NCBI GenBank assembly: GCA_964637515.1
Contig: CAZWUI010000011.1
Span: forward strand, 1 to 47,274
Origin: RGIG4097 sp964637515
GTDB taxonomy: Bacteria > Bacillota > Clostridia > Christensenellales > CAG-917
DNA: 47,274 nt
Direction of reading: 5' to 3'
Below, piece by piece: positions 47,203 through 47,274 of the stretch. Positions within the stretch are counted from its first letter, which is position 1, and the number at the start of each line of letters is the position of its first letter. Made by a program: the position numbers and the translations under genes. The notes beneath the pieces are model-generated. The model was given only the letters and a program-made list of their open reading frames with translations. It was not told the DNA's origin and ran no database searches.

Positions 47203-47274
47203 GCCTTGCCTCCTTTCTTTAGGGCGATCTCGGCCGGGTACGGCCCGATGATTTCGTGGCAGTAGCCGCCGAAG
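47199..47274 (-). CDS. Partial hypothetical protein, 5' end beyond the window
   Basis: A minus-strand frame open to the window edge ends at TGA 47199-47201: FGGYCHEIIGPYPAEIALKK followed by GGKA. The TGA overlaps the next gene's ATG as in other junctions of this operon, which supports the frame. Too little remains to identify it. Confidence 0.45.
   Translation of the reverse strand, partial: FGGYCHEIIGPYPAEIALKKGGKA

Noticed and set aside
1..47274. Joining the two window ends into one closed gene (circular contig)
   Set aside because: The frame of the partial gene at base 1 does not continue into the frame that ends at 47199, so direct closure is not supported; some sequence is probably missing.

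Overview
The window is almost all of a temperate phage genome (or a prophage core with both ends cut) from a GC-rich Gram-positive host, most likely a gut-type Clostridia member. The grounds are strong AGGAGG ribosome binding sites, a DnaD-type replisome organiser, a SleB-type hydrolase, a DUF1492/ArpU-like late regulator and a large serine integrase. The species cannot be told from the sequence. No host gene is recognisable, and the two terminal genes are truncated.

Layout. Positions 1-2853 are the lysogeny region. A leftward consensus promoter (261-289) points into the early genes. A rightward promoter (332-360) drives repressor, DUF4236/TM2 membrane protein and serine integrase. Everything else is on the minus strand. 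Read in transcription order from the right end, 47274 to 33516 is the early region: DUF3846 protein, HTH, DnaQ exonuclease, SleB hydrolase, Gam-like protein, ERF annealase, SSB, replisome organiser with an embedded 5-bp-phased repeat array, helicase loader, DUF4406, RecU, a broken or phase-variable MT-A70 methylase, a diversified small protein, a winged-helix protein, an 8-oxoguanine glycosylase, Zn-ribbon/ASCH genes, a ParB-methyltransferase and a late regulator. A terminator and a tRNA-Leu follow. The late region (33292 to 2936) holds a lambda-type head module (Nu1/A terminase, portal, ClpP-like protease with a nested scaffold, decoration, capsid). It continues with a P2/Mu-type contractile tail (sheath, tube, frameshifted chaperone, tape measure, hub, gpV, gp25, gpJ, gpI, fibre), a diversity-generating retroelement (DGR), and a lysis cassette ending at a strong terminator.

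The main discovery is the DGR. It has a reverse transcriptase (5979-7139), an Avd accessory protein (7518-7925), one template repeat (TR, 7356-7476) and two variable repeats (VR). VR1 (7993-8113) is the C-terminus of an 1815-residue tail protein. VR2 (38504-38617) lies about 31 kb away, at the C-terminus of a 205-residue protein in the early region. Aligned without gaps to TR, VR1 differs at 21 positions and VR2 at 17, and every difference falls on an adenine of the TR coding strand. Both VRs are followed at 17-18 nt past the stop codon by a GC-rich hairpin with a CYCGT loop. The phage therefore seems to diversify a second, small, apparently intracellular lectin-fold protein as well as its adhesin.

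Other items worth attention are a G8 tract that splits the MT-A70 gene, a -1 frameshift site in the tail chaperone, a nested scaffold start, two A6T6-7 palindromes next to terS (candidate cos/terminase-binding site) and an OGG1-type glycosylase.
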